NCBI RefSeq assembly: GCF_003073045.1
Contig: NC_037593.1
Span: 2,719,525-2,783,524, forward strand
DNA: 64,000 bases
Origin: Pomacea canaliculata
Lineage: Eukaryota > Mollusca > Gastropoda > Architaenioglossa > Ampullariidae
Direction: 5' to 3'
Part shown: positions 1 through 13,400 of the stretch, piece by piece
Numbering within the stretch: position 1 is the first letter of the stretch
Layout of the letters: every line of letters starts with the position of its first letter
The notes under the pieces: model-generated
Database searches by the model: none
Told to the model about the DNA's origin: nothing
The model's input: the letters and a program-made list of their open reading frames with translations, nothing else
Translations under genes and position numbers: made by a program

Positions 1-3000
1 CTGGTATACTGAAAGATTATGCAACCCCGTGGTACATTAATGCTCGTACAGACATTTGAACAAATTCGAACTTGAGATTGTTGCTACAAATTAAATTGTA
101 TCAATTGTCACACTGGATAGTCTCTGGTATCAAAGGCAGTAGAGCGTATCTGTCTGGTAACGTTTAGTTATGATATGCTAAATTCGCCAAGTTCGAAAAT
201 TGTGCGAGTCCTCATGCCTTCCTTTATGTAGACCGGCATAAATGGAAGAAACTAAAATAAACTCATAAAATTAATTTACACATGACAAAGACAGCATTAG
301 CAGTAAGTATAATGCCGATTATATGACATGTAATACAAAGCACTTTCCCACAAAAAAAGATATCATCAAACATTTCACAGCTCCGGGAAAAAAAATCGCC
401 TTTCCCCCCATAATGAAGGTCAAAGGTGAGAGGGCAGAAAGAAGTACGTTTGCTGTGAGACATTGCTGTGTGCACGGATTCATTTGGCGCCGACTGATAG
501 CAAGTTCTGCTCACTCATTGTGACACCCGCCATTTTCCATGTTTATCTGCCGTCATTTCGTCGTTGTGAGAGTAGACATTTGCTCTACTGCCGCTATAAC
601 ATCATAATGGACGCCTTCGATCAACAAAGGCCGTTCTTAATCGGACAAAGTGCCGAAGCGTCAAACTTCCGGAGTGCCCCAAAGTCCCATTGTATAGGCA
701 AATGTACTGACAAATAGGTTTGGACTTTGCGTGTTGACCACAGCAGGAATATCCCGCAATTAAGTTTGCCTCCAAACCATTGTTTCACCTTCATACAAAA
801 GTTTGCCAAACTTAGTCAAATGTTCAACATACTTGACTAAAAGAACGGCCTATAGAGACCGATATTTTTTGTAATTATATAATATATACAAGAGTATATA
901 TAGCATACGATCTGTTATCTTCATCATGATATCAATACCCTTCACGTGTCAGTACCTCTTAGTCTACTATAACAATCAATCAATAGTGCCGGCAATGTTA
1001 ATTAAATCACAGGGCTAAATCGATTCAAGTTCGAAGCGCACATTTGAATCCATTCAAGCATAACATGACACCGCAGTATTTATTCGCGGAGCCACTACGA
1101 CAATCATAAGTTATTTCTAGCTCCGCTACTTCACTCCGGTTCTCTGCTGCTCTCTGGAAAGTCAGGACTACATTCATGTATGCCCCGTTTTTCAAGCTAC
1201 GTACTCTGTTCACATTCTCAGCTTCAAAGCCGATATTTAGGCCATTTTATGTGCGCATGCGAGTGATCCAGCATGAGAATATTAACTGCAGACATACTTA
1301 CAAACTGTACCACCGAAGGTCAGCCCGTTCGTTCGACATGCAATCCGGTGACTGGGAAACGCTGCTTGGAAGTAAGACGATGTCACAGACAGCACTCTTC
1401 GCCTCCTGACCGAGACCCGGCTCGCGGGGTTGACTGTGGGCGGGCGCCCGCGGCGTGCAGTCCGTACCGTATCCAAGCTTTGACGCTCACGTCGTATTTG
1501 CTTTGCATTCAGCGGTACAAGCAGAAATGATGATACAGCCTCAAACACGACGCTGTGGCGAAAGTGAGAGGAAAACTGTATGCTGTTTGACTTACTACCA
1601 GTGGTGGGTGTCTGTGTTTGCTCAGCTATATATCTTTCTGCTCAAATCTCGGCCCCCTTCTGTGACTTAAGTATGCTGGCCATGCCTTGGCAGGTTGGAA
1701 TTCCAGTGATGTGCGCCATGACATGAGAGCAAAATGTGTAAGCTTCGAACTTAAACACTGCTTTTTAAGATTGCGAAATCAACAGGTACACCGTACGCGC
1801 GCACTATAAGCGCATGACACAGAAAACAACCTTTTTGACAGGGCGTAATGCATGGGCCGTTCTTAGCTCCGCATGCATGCTGGTGCAAAACTTTGATGGG
1901 TGGGAAAAAAAATCTATAAATACTTGCAGCCCTCATAATGTAAGGGAGAAGGAGATGAGGTGTTTGGACACTTGCTTTCCACCATTGGCCGTCAGGACTG
2001 AAACCTTTTTGGTTCAGATTTTCCTTGGACAGGACACACAATTATTCACTTAGGGTAAGAAAAAATGTGGATGTGGATACAGGACTGGCTACGTCGGGGG
2101 GGGGGGAGGGGTTTCTCTCCCATTTTTCTTCCCCTCCCTTCGAACCTCTTTTACACAGACCCTTTTTCTATCACATAAACCACTCAACCATGTGTGAGAC
2201 ATAGGCGATAAGATATGCAGCATCATTGGGTCTTAGGTACGAATCTTGATCCGTCTCAGATGCAGAAATGATTTTACCTAGTTATGACACCTGGGGCTGG
2301 GAATCACCAGGTAGTATACGGCTTGTCCACCCCCCTTTTTTACTTTACTCAATGACGTCATATAGTAAGAAACATCTCCACATCAGATGAACTAACCATG
2401 CAACAGGCTTTACTGGACACTGGCAAGTTCAGGAATACAGAATAGGGAAGAGGTTGAGACACGTGTCTGTAAACCCAGTCAACCAGGCTGGCGCAGGAAT
2501 CTTTCACAGCACTTCTGCGTGATAAGATACAAGTACTTGATATAGTAAGATCGCAGGCTTGCGTCTTCAGTTGACCCCAGTCTGTCCCTGAGCAAACTTC
2601 GTGTTATCTACGGTATGACATACTATATGAACTGCCTAAAACCTGTAACTTTTGTTTTGCACAAACTAAAGCAGTAAAGTAGTGGGGGAATATGTGTTAG
2701 TAGTTAATGCAAACCCTCACCAAATCGTTTCGTTTACTGAAAGGTCATAGGCTGTGTTTGGCTGGTATACTGTGCTCGAAAGTTTGTATAGGTTTATATT
2801 GTCTTAGTTGTTACCGATAACCCCAAATGAAAATGCAGGAATTTTGACTAGCATCTATTGCGCAGCACAGAAATGTACAAAGTCGTAATACGAGAGAGCG
2901 AAAGACAGGCGATGGGATTTGAGATGGAAGAGATTAAACGGAAGATCGTTTGATAGTTGGTACCACCGCAGTTTTTAATTATCTCCCTTGTCTTCAAAAC

Positions 3001-3880
3001 ATTGTAACCCAAATGTTCAACATAAACTGTCAACCTTTCAAGTTAGGGAAGAGACATCAAAAGACTAAAGTACAAGTGTTTCACGACACTATACTGACAC
3101 CTGGAATGTATAATCTTGACTAGCAACAAAACTCTGCATCTCTTTCACTACCCCTACCTCTTATCTTGCACTCAATCATATAACGTCTCTGACTCAATCT
3201 AGTTTTCTTACCGCCTTGAAAATATATATAAATGAGACTACGAACATATGACCACGGACGTGTACATTAATTAATACAAGTTCGTGCTTTGACGGAAAGT
3301 GCAACTAAAGGACGACAACTACAGCATTCCCTTGATCAAGACCAAACATAATCATGGAGGAAAGTGATAAAAGCAGCCTTGTAGCAATCAGCAAGGAAAA
3401 GCAATATAAAATTTTCCACAAAAAATACTGCCTCCCCTAAAACTGCATCTCTTAAGAAAATAATAGCATAATTTTAAAGTACGTAAGCGAACACAGGAAA
3501 ACAGCCGTAGGTCGGTATGTACTGATCCACTCTTCTACTAAACAGCCTATGTGAAGACTATTCACGTGCGCTTGCTAAAAATGAAAGCTCCCGATTACCA
3601 TACCATTAAGACGTGGCTGGTGTTCCTGATTCTCCGAAACGTTATGAAACTAGCAAACAGCCTTGAGGCACTCGAGCCATGCTTTCCGTGCTTTCCTTCG
3701 CAGAGATCAAAGAGTTGTTCCCCTTCACAACGCATCGTATCCTCTTGCGATTAGGTTTGTGGTATAGAAAATAATTGTTAGTACCACCAGCATTACCTAC
3801 TATTTGTGATATTTACACATCATAGGCGGTTCATTTCCTTGTTTATTTTGTAAGCTTTTGACATCGGAATAGTTTTATCA
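1..3880. other. Intergenic DNA, no gene recognised
   Basis: No open frame here shows a recognisable domain or exon structure; the ORFs are short (under 100 codons) and overlap on both strands. A run of about ten G residues lies near 2097-2107. CpG dinucleotides look commoner in roughly 1-2600 than in the gene body that follows. The right end runs into the DDX55 3' region, so the boundary is approximate. Upstream exons of an unseen neighbour cannot be excluded. Confidence 0.5.
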
Positions 3881-3884
3881 GGTA

Positions 3885-4480
3885 TTTATTAAATTTAAAT
3901 GCACTGAACTACATTTAAATTAATGTAAATGTTTGACATTCTAAAAACCAAACTTGCTTATTCAAGTTCCTTAGCAAAGTTTGGATTTCTTTGTTGATTA
4001 ATGCAATTCATGATGTATCTGAATCCAGCTTGCTTCTTCATGTTTTGAAATGAACAATATACTGTGTAGACAGTATATACAAATATATTTGTATACAGAA
4101 AAAGCACTTCTTTCCACAACAACTATTTTCCTGCAGATGATGCTAAAGAACATATAGCCCATGTAAATGTAATCATCTGGACCGAAATTCAGTGCAGATT
4201 CCCTACCCTCAACACAGACACAGATTTCATACAGAATAAGAATAGGTGATTGTACCTCATATGCAGCATTGTAGCAGGAAAAGAGAAATATAAAATACCA
4301 GCAGTACTAAGCATGATATCATTGCATTTATTTTTATTTTAAATTCCATATGGGTATTGGTAAGGTGAAAACATTTGTGATGCCGCTTGATTTCTGTTTA
4401 AGAGAAGTCAGCACTGTTGCATACACACAAATATGCCTGCATTTCCATGAACGCATTCACACACACACACTCAATCAAAA
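3885..4480 (-). other. DDX55: Probable DDX55 3' UTR with poly(A) signal candidates
   Basis: Downstream of the DDX55 stop on the minus strand. TTTATT on the plus strand (AATAAA on the minus) occurs around 4327-4338, about 145 nt after the stop, and again near 3890. Either could end the transcript. An AC microsatellite lies at about 4459-4472. The UTR length cannot be fixed without transcript data. Confidence 0.4.
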
Positions 4481-7400
4481 TCAACTTGATTCTTTATCAT
4501 GTTCAATGATAAACTGTTCTTCAAACTGGTCTTGAGATATCTGGAAGAAAAAATCAAATACTATTTATAAATGTCAAACATCTAGCATTTGTCTGTTGGA
4601 CTGATTTAAAGGCTAAAAGAATGTCTGAACCCACCCACCTCCAGTGTGTACACACCACAATGATCAAAATTAGATTTAAAACTCTTTTTCTAAAACATGG
4701 AATGTAAACTGAATATGACAGCCTTTGCCATGGCATTCATATGCTAAAGTAGCAAAAAAGGTTCTTGCTCTATACTGTCATTTCTTACCTTTCCTTTCTT
4801 TAATTTTTTTATCAGCCGTATATCTTTTTCCAGTTCATCCCACTCATCTTCACCATCTTCCTCTCGACTTCGTTTCAGTGGCATTTCTTTACAGGAATTT
4901 TTACTTTTCATCATCTTTTTTTCTTTCCTCGTTTGTTTCTTCTGTTTCTTCTCTTTCTTTCTGGACCAGGCTTCTGACTGGAAAGGCAAGCATAAGTCTA
5001 AACAAGAACGATTCCTCCCTGGAGAACTTTGAGCTAGTTATCTCCTTATAAAACATTAAATTAATGAAACAGTTAAAATGATTTTTCTGTTTCTCAGCCA
5101 AACTAATTCTCAAAAGCAGTTATCTTTAGTAATGTTATCAACTATCTATTTTAACCTAACACATCCCAGATAAAGAATGAAAAATAAGCCTATCTGATAT
5201 ATTCAGTATTCTCTTACCCGTGGCGGTCTTGCCATTGGTTTGGACTTTTTGTTTTCTGCAGACTGAAGCTTTAGTACTCGTTGCTGTTCCCTTGTCTTGT
5301 CCCTAAAATATTTAATGTTCACCATAAATTTAACTTCAAATTTAACACATCTAAATAAAGGTAGTCAGCATCTTTCACCATCAAAGGAAAGCTGAAGGAC
5401 CATGAGCACACCCATGTCAAAGTCAGTATTTTTTATTCACACATAATCATTTACACACACAGGGTGAAATACTACAAAGTACCCACAGAAAACCAACCAC
5501 GGTCTACCCTGTGAACAGGCATCATATTCAAATAGAGGGATGTTAGATCCAATTCTCATTGTTGGATTGCCATTACTTTACCCGCTGCACCACCAACTAC
5601 CCTTGTTCTTGTTACTCACATCTCAAAGGCCAGTCAGAAGGAAGCCTGATATTGCACTATTAGCTATAAAAGTGGGACTCTCTTTTAAGGTGTATTTACA
5701 CTAATCTACCATCTTGTGATAAAACTCTAAAACAACTAAAAGCTAAGGAAAGAAAAAAAATTCCCGTCAGACTCTGCAAAACAACATGGCATAACATAAT
5801 CAAGCAACTAAGATTCAAGGTGTCAATTATGTGGCTGTTCATATTAAAAGGGAATGCAGCCACTTTAGCTGACTGGATTTTCTCACTTGAAAGGAATGGC
5901 ATCAAAGTCCACATCAGCAGGTGTAAAGCTGCCAACAGTTTTGCCTCTGAGTTCTGGCATTTTAGGTATTCTTAGCAATCCAAAGCCAGTTGCTAATTTG
6001 CCATAGTCAAGGTCTGAAAAATGTTCAGTAAAAATGGAGACATGAATATACTGATTACAAGAGAGCTGTATTTGTAAAGATCATTTGTTAATGCTGCTCT
6101 TATAACGGAACAATACATTGTCAAAAGATAAAAGGTATGGTGTAAAAGTGATATACACTAAAAGTAGTGAATTTTAAAGACATAAAAAAAGCTAGTAATT
6201 TGTGAGATGGCAGCAAAATGTGGTGCATAAAATTAAGATTTTGGACTGTAAGTTCTAGGAAGGCTCTTATATGAGAAAAATGGATTTCTACTTAATGATT
6301 AGGAAATGGAAACATCAACGAGGGGCTGTTTCTAAAGTAGGTGATAGCATCATGTTTGACTACTTTTTATTTTGTTGTTTATTTTGTTGTTGTTGTGCAT
6401 TCTATGATGATTTATTAAATAAAATTTACTATGTGAGAGATATATATATATAAATGCACACTCACTCACACAAATAGCATCATGGAGGCTGCTAAGTAAA
6501 ATATTTGTTTAACACAAAGATATTGTATCTCCACAGTACAACACAATGTCTTTTGGTCTACCATGTGTATATACTGTCACAAACACTGGCTTTACATGTG
6601 GGATGCTTCCTAGCTTTTCTTGCATCTTTAAAACATGCTTCACTATGACTTATATTAGAGCTTGAATCACAGTAGAAAGAATCACATAGCCCTACATGTG
6701 AAACAGCAAAGATATTGTATGGCACAGAGTAAATCATTATGTGCTGCAAGCATACTGTTCTCAGAAACAAGTATCTGATGTGACCGTTTGCAGGTAGGTT
6801 TTTGCATATTTCCTAATGCCAAATTAAACTTAAAAGAGGGTTTTTTCCAGTACTTATAAATACAATGTCTTTGGATTACTGACAGAAATTTTATTTTACT
6901 CTTCATTTTGATAAGAATTATTGAAAAATTATTGCAAAATCATTCAAATACAAACTTTTCAGAAATTTACTTAACGTACCTTTGAGTCTAAAGATCATGT
7001 TGCACTCATGTTTTGAATAGCTCTGGATGAAAGACACAAAAGCCCTTACTCCTTTTTCAAAGAAATCTCTGGAAAAATAGGTGAGTTCCAGTAAAATTAA
7101 ACAAGATACCAGCAGCAAAATCCTACTGCAAATTAAACAAATTTTCAAAACAGATTGTCTTTCTCAGTCATGAATAGCTCCAGACACATATCAGACTAAT
7201 TCACAGCTTCTTTTCAGAAAATCATTTCCTGATTTTAAAAAACTACTTTGTAAAACACAAGAAGCTATATCTGAAATTGTAATACATGAGAATACACCCA
7301 TAAAAAAACACATAGGAGGTAAAGGTCATCCCCTAACCTTTTTAGGTTGCTTGGGAGTGGGTGGTAGAGGTGCTAGAGACCATTTTTCTTTGGGCCAGCT

Positions 7401-10400
7401 TTACATGACAGCGGTGCCTGTCTCCTCTCCCTTGTTGACTTACTTTGCCCAACCCTCTACAGCAGGGGTGTCAAACTCAATTACCCAGGGGGCCAAATCT
7501 CACATCGTACACAAGGTTGCGGGCCGATAACTTTTTATTGAACAGTAGAAAACTAAACGTTTTGTTATTAATTTTGTGTAAACAAAATCATACATTAAAA
7601 CAAAATTAAAGTACTAACAAACCAAGGCTTAGCAGGTTTTCTTCTTAATTTACTTTGTCAGAAGTGGACGTTTTTTCATTTTTTCTTGGCAACAAGTTTG
7701 TTTATGTTTGGAGTAAGTTTCTGTGTTGTGGAGATTCTCAGGATGGACTGCAAGTGTACATCAGTAAGACAACTCCTGTGTGATGTTTTGTTGATCTTCA
7801 TCACAGAGAAAAGTTGCTCACACAAATAAGCTCCATGTTGAGGACTTTAGCACACAATGATTCTTAGTGTATTATGCAGTGATATACTTTCTACTCCCCA
7901 CTACAATTTTCTTGGATATGTGACCGCATCCTTGCAACTAGTCCACTCTGTGGGCCGCACATCGCCGGGCTCCATCTGTTGTAAGTGCAACAAGTTTGTC
8001 CCAGGGCAGGTTCATGTCAGTCATACTTTGACATACGTGTTCAAAAATGTCCTTTCCTGTCGTTGTCCCATGAATGGATTTTATGTCTAATATTTCTTCT
8101 ATGATATTTAAACTAAAGTCGACTCCACGGATGAAGATGGCGAGTTGTGCGGGTGTCCGTCATGTCAGTGCTTTCATCGACTGCAAGAGAGTAGGCAACG
8201 AAGTCTTTGCTTTTTTCGATCAGCTGTGTTTTCACATCAGTGGCCATCTCACAAATCCTATTAGCAACCGTGTTTCTGCTGAGGCTTACATTTGCAAACA
8301 TTTGCTTTTTGTCTGGACACAAGACTTCACACACTTTCATCATGCAACTCTTCACAAACTCTCCCTCACTGAATGGCCGGGCTGATATAGCGATCTCCTC
8401 TGCCACAATAAAACTTGCTCTCACAGCAGCTTCACTTTGTGATGTTGCTATAGTGAACAATGTCTGCTGTCATCTCAGATTCCTCTTAAGTTCTTCCACT
8501 TTCTTTAGCTTCTGTTCTGCATTCAGGCTTTTCAACTTGTCCTGATGTTTAGTCTCGTAATGCCGTCTCAGATTATATTCTGTGGTCACAGCTATTGTAT
8601 CTCCACTAAGTAGACACACTGGTTTACCGCTGATATTAGTAAACATGTAGTCAGCCTCCCATTGGCTTTGAAAGACTGTTTTCAAAATCAACTTTTCTCT
8701 TGGCCATTTTAACGGCTAGCTTTAATTTGAAATTTGATTGGTATTGAAATTACAAAAATCCCTTCACTACACAGTGTAATGTTCTCGATATTTATGAAGT
8801 AAATTAACATTAAGTAAAAGTCTTTAGAAAAGTCACAACACGTGCTTAGCTCTGATCATCTGCCTTTGTTCCCCGACAGATGGCGCACCAGTACCTACGA
8901 CTAGCGTTAAGTTCGCACACTACACACAGCTTTCAATTAATTCTAATTAAACAATCGCGTGCTCTGCTCTGCTCAGTACTATTTGCTATGACATGTGATG
9001 TTGTTGCATCAGTATATGTATGTAAAAGAAGATATAATTAGGCAAAAAAGACACAAATCATCAATACACAAGCAGCAATTATTTCTACACCGTGGCTTGC
9101 TGTTTATACTCGGATACTTATCTCTCTGGCGGCAGTCATTAACACTTGACGACGCAGGAACTGGACAGTCAGTATTCCACAGTTGACACTTATCATCCAC
9201 AGTCCACGTGTTTAATTCAGTTCACACGCATCATGCACAGTTTGCACATATAATTCTAGTTGGTAGTTATATATATATAATCCCCTGTCCTTGGAGAAGC
9301 TATACTCCCACCAACTTGATCTCCACAAGTTTGTTTCTCTCAACTTAACGTCTCATCGAGACGACTTCCACTCGCCAACCCGCATTCAGAAAAGGATGAG
9401 TTTCTATTAGTCTTTTGGTGAGCTGTCTCATCATACATGTGGGTTGACCCTAGTCACCCTTTGATCTCGGACCGATTCAGGGAAGTTAACAGGTACTAAA
9501 ATTCTTCGACCCTCGGCCCGTGTTCAGGCCAGCGTGTCCCGTGTCAAAGGTCAGATTTATGGGCCCCGCCTTCACCCTCCCTTCAGGTCATCAACAGGAG
9601 CGGTGGTAACTTGACCAGTGCACTGTTGGTGGTCTGTACAAACTTCACTAAACTCATCCCATCGCTTGCTGTCCTCGACGGGAACTTTTCTGTTCTTTGC
9701 TTTCTACTTGTCGCCGGGCCATTAGCAATGATTAACTAAAATTCTTTCGCGGGCCAGGTAAAATTTCATGGCGGGCTGGATGTGGCCCGCGGGCCGGCTG
9801 TTTGACACCCCTGCTCTACAGGTAGATATTCCATAAAAAAAAAATCAATATAAATTTTTTCTTGCTGCATGACAATTACCATAGCCTTGACAATTATTCA
9901 ACTATTCTTTGCAAGTCACTGAACTTAACAACTAGCTACACACAACACATAAAAACTAAACTGAATACATAAGATCTTAAGAAACACCTACCTGTCCTTC
10001 AAGGCTAAAGATTTAAGTCTTTCTGCAGCACTTTCTGCATCAGAATATTTATCCATTTCAGACAATGGAACCTGATGAAAGAATTTTTTTTTATATTCAC
10101 TATACAGATACATTTACACATGCATTAAAAAAATGCACCCATGCCTTTTTGTATGGATCATGTGTGGATCCTTACACACACACCTGAAAGCTTTACAGAT
10201 TTTCCTTTAAGCAAAATCATTTACCCTTTAGATATTTGCAATGATTAGTTATCAAAAATTACTGAAGAAGAGACAACCACCAAGTTATGAAACAAAATGC
10301 TGCAAAGAGTTCTGAACTTAAAGCTGTACTCAGTCCAAATGGAAGATGTTGGTTTGATTGTGAGGATAATGTCAGAAACATGCCTGAATTTCTATGACTA

Positions 10401-13400
10401 TATTCTATGTACATCTCACAGTGCAGGCACATTTAGACCAAAAAAGAATCAGCCAACCTTTTGATTGATTTTTATGAACTCCACATATGTATCCTCAGCG
10501 GGTAGTAACATAACCAGAGCATTTCCTGTGTTCCCAATTCGTGCTGTCCTCCCACAACGATGAACAAACGCACTGTCAAAGAAAAATTCCCAGTTTCCTA
10601 CTTATTTGAAAGACTTGGAAATAATTATGATTGTGTTGCCTTACAAAAAATATTGACTTGAGCAGAAAGAGCTGCATCAACAAAAGCAATAGTATGAGTA
10701 AGGAACAGCTATAGTTACAGCACACATTTATCTAGCACTTTATCATCAGCACTAAAGAGAGGCTCAAAGCCCTTTACATACAGGTGCACAAGCACACACC
10801 TTTTAATGCATAAGCATGCACATACACAATACAGTGGACAAAACATCACACACATATGCCCACACCCACATAAACTGGAATACCCAGAGAAAATCCCCAA
10901 CAGTCACCACTGTAAACAGGTGTTATATCTAGGAAGAGAGAGACTGGCTATGTTGGAGTAATGATTGGAATATGTGATGCCTGATTCTTAGTGCTGTGGT
11001 AACAGGCACTACCAACCACCCCAACATTCTTCATGTGGCAACAAGCACATTTAGTTACTGCAGATTATTTTAAAACATCCTTAAAAACCCAACATATAAA
11101 TATTCATTATTATTACACACAAGCTGTTACATGAAAAACAAAATGGAACTCAAGTTTCAGTGCGTTTACAGAGGACCAATGATTGATAATTACCTGGCAG
11201 AGCTGGGAGGATCATACTGAATAACCCACTGAACATCTGGGATGTCAACACCTCGAGCCATAACATCCGTGCAGACTAGCAGGCCACTAATGTGGAAAAA
11301 TGATATATGCTGATTGTGAATATCACCTTTTGCTTTCTACAAAGGTGCAGTCATGTCATAAATCAAAATTCTATTACCATATTAACAGAAAAACACACAC
11401 TCATCACAAATTTGATGACAGCAATAGGCAAGATTGGTGACATAAGATTAGCTATGTAAATGACCACTTTTGGTTTCACCACTCCCAATTTTGACCACTG
11501 ACAAAACTGAAGTGGGAATGATAGTAGTGTCAGATTACTTTCAGAAGATGAAAAAAAACTTTTTTTTCTTTCTGACCTGCTCATGCTACGAAATGTTTCA
11601 AATACTTTGTTCCTCTTTTGTTTCATCTTGCTATGAATTGCCAAGACTGTCATCTTCTTCAGAATCCTGAGTACACAGCAAAGAAAAACAACTCAGTCAT
11701 GCATAAAGTTCTTGCACTCTCAATCTCAATCTCAAATGTTATGATCATACTTCATGAGCCACAAGAAACTTAAGAGAAACATTTGACATATGAGTTTGTG
11801 TTTGTGAGCATATTATCTATGTTACTTGTAAAGGAAGTGGTGTACTTCATGCTTTAAAAAATTTTATTTTCTATCCAGCACAAAACTTAAGGAAATAAAT
11901 AAAATGAGCAAAGTCCACAAACATTGCCATTATTTTTTAACGACAAAGAGAAAAATCAAAATGACATTGAAAACACCTCTTTTTTCCCATTGCTAAATTT
12001 AAAACCTAATTTTTGAGTCAATCTTATTGGTGTTATTAGCTCATGTTTACACATTTTCCATACATCCCATCAATATAGAGGCTGAAACATTTGAAATGTT
12101 CTTCACTATCCTATTTATGTGGGTTGTGTAGTCTCATGTTTTGCTTCATTTTCTACTGCAGTGTCAATAAAATTGTGGTAAGCAAGAGATCCACTTTCAC
12201 ATTATATTTTCATGAGAATATTTAAATCAGCGGTTCTCAATCTGTGGGGCGCCTCACCCCCCCCCCAAGGGGGAGCGACGTGCTTACAAGGGGGGCACGA
12301 AGGGGGTCATTTTTTTTTAAAGTTTCTTATACCGGTATTAGTGAAATGAGCTTATATTGCTGGCTAAGGGGGGCGCGCGGATGTACCTTTGTTCGTCAGG
12401 GGGGCGTCAGAAGTAAAAGGTTGAGAACCACTGATTTAAATGTTTCTCCTAAGGCAACTTCTACAAGAGACATTAGGTTTGGGTGGTTGAAACCACTCTC
12501 TTAACATGGCACAAGAAGACAGCTTTCTAAGAGCCAGAAGAATGGGTAATGAATTCCTTTGAAAGTCAAAAAACAGTTAAAAACTTTCTGAAGAATTTAT
12601 GCTTTCAGTGTCTGTGGTTGGACATCTGATCATGTGTTGCAGTGAGCTCATTTGAGAATTCGCACAACCAGAACAGGTAAAGACTTATTGTGCTTTAGAT
12701 ACACTTTACATCTCATAACATTGACATTAAACTAGCCAAGGCCACTGGTGCTGAAAACAGATGGTTTTTTTTAATATATATATATAAAACTTGCAGTCTC
12801 AGTCTCTTTTGCCATCTTTCAATTTATTGTCCATATTATCAATTCTGCACAAAACTGTTACGGGCACTCACAAAATTAAGATTTCACAAGCACATGTCGC
12901 ACCGATTCTTAAGCTATGCACATCTCAGCAGGAATCCCACAGGACTGCAGTTTAGAATAACCTCTGAACTTTATGGTAGTCACAAAAGCATGTCAGATAA
13001 AACTACAATCTATATTGATGTTTTTCATATCTGTATAAAAAAATATATTTATGCAAATACATACGCTTGCAGACATCTGGAGAAGTAATCAACACAAGCA
13101 CATGTGCTGAAAAACAGGAGAAGCTTCTCCTGATAGTGATCCCTCAAGAAACGAAGCAGCTGGCTAAACTTTTCATCAGCATCAGCAATCTAAAACAGCA
13201 ATAAAAATTAAGTGACAGTTTCTTGTGCACATCACACTGAGAAATATTAAAGAATTCTATCCTTGATGTAAAATAAAAAGCCAGATTTCAGAAAGGAAAT
13301 GTAAACTAATTTGCTTCTTTGCCATATAATTACATGATTGTAATCTCTCATTACGCATATTATGTGTTAACTCTTGAATACTTTTTGTGAAATTAAAAGA

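Noticed and set aside
4744..5113. Overlapping plus- and minus-strand ORFs
   Set aside because: These are the DDX55 Lys-rich exon at 4789-4977, its intron read-through and its shadows.
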